A DNA stretch of 64,000 bases, from assembly GCA_024449915.1 (NCBI GenBank), contig JAMZAV010000026.1, forward strand, positions 186,001-250,000, read 5' to 3'. Below, one piece after another: positions 60,291 through 64,000 of the stretch (the stretch's first letter is position 1; each line of letters starts with the position of its first letter). Under the pieces are notes generated by a model. The model was not told the DNA's origin, made no database searches, and saw only the letters and a program-made list of their open reading frames with translations. A program made the position numbers and the translations under genes. Origin of the DNA: Sweltsa coloradensis. Lineage: Eukaryota; Arthropoda; Insecta; Plecoptera; Chloroperlidae.

Positions 60291-61378
60291 AGAACACCAT
60301 GTTTATATATTTATTTATACCTTGCAAATATGTATTATACATGGTGGCAAGGAGGCTACTTTACATTTTTATCTTAACTTAACTTAACAAATTTTTAATT
60401 ACAATATCAAAAATAACAAACGTTGACATCATAAATAGTATTCTTTATCTACCGTACTTCTTCCAAACATTTTCTGAAACTTTTCACTTTGGATTCCTCA
60501 ACAGCTGCAGCTGGCAATTTATTCCATTCCACAATTGTTCTGTTGATAAATGACCACCTTCCAACATCCTTCTTTTTTCCCACTGCATTCCAATTTACAG
60601 TTATGGCCTTTCCTCTCTTTGTAAAATCCTTTTCCAATTTTTCCACTTATCTCATTCCATCCCTCCGTTCCTTTCGTAGCACGAAACAATTAAGTTACAC
60701 CGTAGCTGTTTCTCCTACTTCGCATCTTCAGAGAATCCCATCCTAAATCTTCTATCATTTTAGTAACACTGTCATATGTTCTTATCCTTCTTCCCTTAGT
60801 TGTTACTTTATATTTGCATTTGTTGTATTTAAATAGCTTTATTTGCCAAATAAAGAATGATAATGATCATAAAGAATCAGTTATCGATCTCCACCTCTTA
60901 ACTTTTCCAGTTACTCTCCTTGCTAATCGCTGAATTTTTGTCTTATGCTTTTATATGTTTATCCTTATAAGGGTCCCATATCGCACTTCAATATTCTAAA
61001 ATTGGTCTTATTAGAGATTGATATGCTTTAGCTTTTATTTCTACGTGAACTCCTTATAGCTGCCTCATTACAAAATTTAGAGAATTAATTGATTTTTTAC
61101 TTATATGTTGAACATGTTGTCTGTCCCCAATCTAAATTGTTATCTAAGAATACTCCCAAGTATTTGTACTTGACGACAATATCTAGTGTTTCATCACACA
61201 ACTGATAGTTTATTTTTGCTTTTTTCTTAGTTCTGTTAAATGAAATAACCTTACATTTACTCACATTTAAACCCAATTTATTTATATCTACCCACTTTTC
61301 AATTCTTTTCTTCTTTAATTATATTTACATCTTCTTCTTTCTTTATTTCCCTGTTATATGTTATTCCCAACAAAATAA
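60291..61378 (-). pseudogene. Non-LTR retrotransposon 3' half (RT thumb to C-terminus, plus 3' UTR)
   Basis: The minus strand encodes, with interruptions, an EKWVDINKLGLNVSKCKVIS segment, KYKYLGVFLDNNLDWGQ, and the C-terminal WSFINRTIVEWNKLPAAAVE ending in FRKCLEEVR and a stop at 60449. This is the usual end of Jockey/CR1-type ORF2. The remaining 160 bp is probable 3' UTR with (AAAT)n near 60310. The palm domain is missing; the 5' edge coincides with the family C element at 61379. Confidence 0.75.
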
Positions 61379-62074
61379 CTAGGAAACGCTCTGTTGGACG
61401 CGTTGATAAGCGAGCACGTGCTATAGCTAGACCCACATTGCACATTTTTTTTAATTTTAAAATTTACGACGTTCGCGTTTCCAGTATTATTTATTATTGC
61501 CAAGGTATTTGGGTAAACCCGTGTGTAAACCTTTACTTTGTGGATAAAATCCACGGCCATCTAGAGGACCTTGACTCCTTGGGAAAACTATTTAAACTCT
61601 TTGGTGACAAATAATAGACTGCTTTCTCGAAAGTATTTTGATAACTTCTAGGTGGCAGTGCATCAGAAACTTCGCACGTCTTTTCGTTGCCATGGCAACG
61701 TTACTTTTGTTATAATGTAATTTCCATCTACACTACTTATCGGATCAAAATAAAATTAACATATTCGTGACCGGACGGACATTCTAAATGATTTGGCCAT
61801 CTCAGATTTTGTCGCCGGTTAGTTTGAAAAAAAAACTTTCGATTAACTTTAATGTAACTTTTTAACTTTTTGAACGATTTTGCCACAAAACTAATGGCAT
61901 TCAATCGAGAACGAAGCTTGCGGATGGTCAAAATTTCAACTCGATCCGAGCCTCCGTTCGAACGTTATGGCGAGACATACAAACAAACAAAAAAAAAAAA
62001 CAAAAAAAACAAAACAAAACCAGTGACTAATTTTTCCGGCAGAGTTAAATGGAAACGCTCGCTTCGCTCGCTTA
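61379..62074 (-). mobile_element. Complete family C Helitron-like element
   Basis: Same ends as 57787-58486 (TAAGCGAGCGAAGCGAGCG ... GCGTTTCCTAG, T on both sides), 696 bp, very similar throughout by eye. Differences are mainly in the A-rich tract and single bases. Confidence 0.8.
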
Positions 62075-62170
62075 ATAATTACATTTCAAAGGTCGTGACC
62101 CTGATTGACCCCGGTGATCTTGACTTTTGATTATGTATTAAATTCGTGTTCAGTATTTAAATTCCTTTAA

Positions 62171-62820
62171 ATGAGTCATCACAAGCTATGCTTACTAGCA
62201 TTTTGAACTATTTTAGAAATAAGGGCAAATGTAACAATTTTGGGCAACCCTGTTACAAATAGTACATTTTTTAGATTTAAAGAATTAAAATGAATTAATA
62301 GCAAAATGTTTAAATACCACACTTTTACTTCTATTAGGCTCACCCCTATAGTCTTTTTGAAAATAATGTCTACACCTAAATTTGCACCATGGTCACCCCT
62401 GAACGGGAACATTTTTCGATGCTGACCCACCGGAAAATGACTCATTGCATTTTTTAGAGTAAATTATCCAAAATTCACGCTTCTATCACTAATCCCCGAA
62501 AGATGAGTCATCACAAGCTATACTTACGAGAATTTTGAACGAATTTTCTAAATAGCATTTTGGACAACCCAGTTAAAAATAATACATTTTTTAGATTAAA
62601 ATAATTAAACTGAATTAATACTTAACAAAATGTTCAAATACCACACTTTTACTTCTATTAGGCTCACACCTATAGTCTATTTGAAAATAATGTCTACCCC
62701 TAACTTTGCACTATGGTCACCCCTGAACGGGGAAAAATCGATTGGAACCACCTGGAAAATTACTAAGCACGTTTTTCTGAGTAAATGATCCAAAATTCAC
62801 GCCTCTATCACTAAACCTTC
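62171..62820. repeat. Tandem duplication, 332-bp period
   Basis: Copies start ATGAGTCATCACAAGCTAT at 62171 and 62503. Shared words include CACTTTTACTTCTATTAGGC and GGTCACCCCTGAACGGG. Divergence is moderate. Confidence 0.85.
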
Positions 62821-62849
62821 AATGGTTTGTTTAAGCAAACAGGCTATTA

Positions 62850-63345
62850 GCCGGAATCGTGTTAACAAACAGCCAAAGATACAAAGATAAGGAAAAAAAA
62901 CATTCCGGATTTTTTTTTCCAGTGAAGTGAAATACTATCTTCGCTTCGCTCGCTACGCTCATCAATTTTTAATTTTTTTAATCGGAAAATTGCGATTTTC
63001 ATAAGAAATAATACTTCGATTACGCTCAAATTTCGCACGAATATATCAATTCATAAAAGCAAGGTTCTGTGAAAAAATAATTACAATCGGATAAAGCACG
63101 TAGGTGTTAAGCGTCGAAGAATGTTTTTTTTTAAATAGAAAAAAATCTAAGAGAAATCTATGAGAAATAATTTCTCGATTGCGCTAAAACGTGGCAGTTC
63201 CAAGTTCAGAGATTTCGAAGGCCTCCAGAAAATTTCATCGCAATTGGAGTATCGGTTTGGCCGGAATCGTGCTAACAAACACAAAAATACAAACAAACAA
63301 AAAACTTTATAAATTTTTTGCTTTGCTCACTACGCTTATAGAATA
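62850..63345 (-). mobile_element. Family B Helitron-like fragments (two 5' parts)
   Basis: 62850-62965 is a 5' end (CTTCGCTTCGCTCGCTACGC, CATTCCGGATTTTTT). 62985-63345 is a second family B 5' half with TTGGCCGGAATCGTGC and degraded end CTTTGCTCACTACGC. Neither keeps a 3' hairpin. Confidence 0.6.
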
Positions 63346-63416
63346 AATCACATTAATTCAGGCAAATTGAAGCGTTAGGCCTATCTAGAAAGCTATTCAA
63401 ACAATATAGTCTCTTA

Positions 63417-64000
63417 CTAGGAAACGCTCAGTTGGACGCGTTGATAAGCGAGCACGTGCTATAGCTAACCCACATTTCACATTTTTTTAAATTTTAAAAT
63501 TTGCGACGTTCGCTGTCCACAGGGCCATGTTTCCAATATTATTTATTATTGCCAAGGTATTTGGGTAAACCCGTGTGTAAACCTTTACTTTGTGGTTAAA
63601 ATCCGCCGCCATCTAGAGGACCTTGACTCCTTGGGAAAACTATTTAAACTCTTTGTTGACAAATAATAGACTGCTTCCTCGAAAGTATTTTGATTACTTC
63701 TAGGTGGCAGTGCATTAGAAACTTCGCGCGTCTTTTCGTTGCCATGGCAACGTTACTTTTGTTATAATGTTATTTCCATCTACACTACTTATCGGATCAA
63801 AATAAAATTAACATATTCGTGACCGGACGGACATTCTAAATGATTTAACTATCTCAGATTTTGTCGCCGTTTAGTTTGAAAAAAACTTTCGATTAACTTT
63901 AATATAACTTTTAAACTTTTTGAACGATTTTGCAACAAAACTAATGGCATTCAATCGAGAACGAAGCTTGCGGATGTTCAAAATTTCAACTCGATCCGAG
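63417..64000 (-). mobile_element. Family C Helitron-like element, cut by window end
   Basis: The 3' end (CTAGGAAACGCTCAGTTGG on the plus strand) and interior match the other two C copies, with a short extra segment (CTGTCCACAGGGCCATG, about 63513). The 5' end lies beyond 64000. Confidence 0.78.

Overview
The window is nuclear DNA from an animal, most likely a marine invertebrate; the phylum cannot be fixed from the sequence. Support for this: spliceosomal-type signals, tRNA-derived SINEs, non-LTR reverse transcriptase remnants, long AT-rich intergenic stretches, many dinucleotide and trinucleotide repeats, and recurrent CCTAGGC/AGGCCTA clusters. There are no operons, bacterial genes, rRNA genes or CRISPR arrays. 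Nearly all open frames under 100 codons are chance frames.

Only one host gene is convincing: an F-box/leucine-rich-repeat protein on the minus strand (55473-56682). It is intronless over its visible length, and its reading frame is broken by one base after codon 324. A 63-bp segment at 14539-14601 has strong splice signals on both sides and may be an internal exon of a gene with very large introns. Three weaker exon-like segments are listed with low confidence.

The rest is a densely nested repeat landscape. (1) Helitron-like elements of the Helentron/HINE kind occur in at least three families: A (1421-2924, 6456-7234, 7625-8406, 8660-9406 and fragments), B (21639-22215, 39495-40276, 58606-59055 and fragments) and C (57787-58486, 61379-62074, 63417-end). 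They share a start of TGGATGAGCG or TAAGCGAGCG, an inverted copy of that start just before a 3' AACGC...GCGTT hairpin, a terminal CCTAG, no target duplication, and a T on each side. (2) A 720-bp TIR transposon (2054-2773) sits inside one family A copy with a clean 4-bp AATT duplication. (3) Several SINE families with tRNA-like heads are present, one of them three times as a head-to-head fold-back. (4) Fold-back/MITE elements lie at 25499-25862, 49207-49449, 51661-52207 and 38877-39001. (5) Non-LTR RT fragments lie at 10617-10890, 50757-51530 and 60449-61378. (6) Six dispersed 17-nt words match the 3' end of tRNA-Ala including CCA and look like LTR-retrotransposon primer-binding sites.

Tandem repeats are also prominent: periods of 22 bp (26844), 33 bp (15541), 41 bp (48301), 56 bp (47181), about 75 bp (18780), about 120-140 bp (41360, very noisy), about 298 bp (52500-54660) and 332 bp (62171), plus a pure (GAA)35 tract at 12426. 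Nothing shows the host gene and the repeats working together. The main biology is successive transposon insertion, which can be ordered in time at several places. All similarities were judged by eye; no database or alignment was run.
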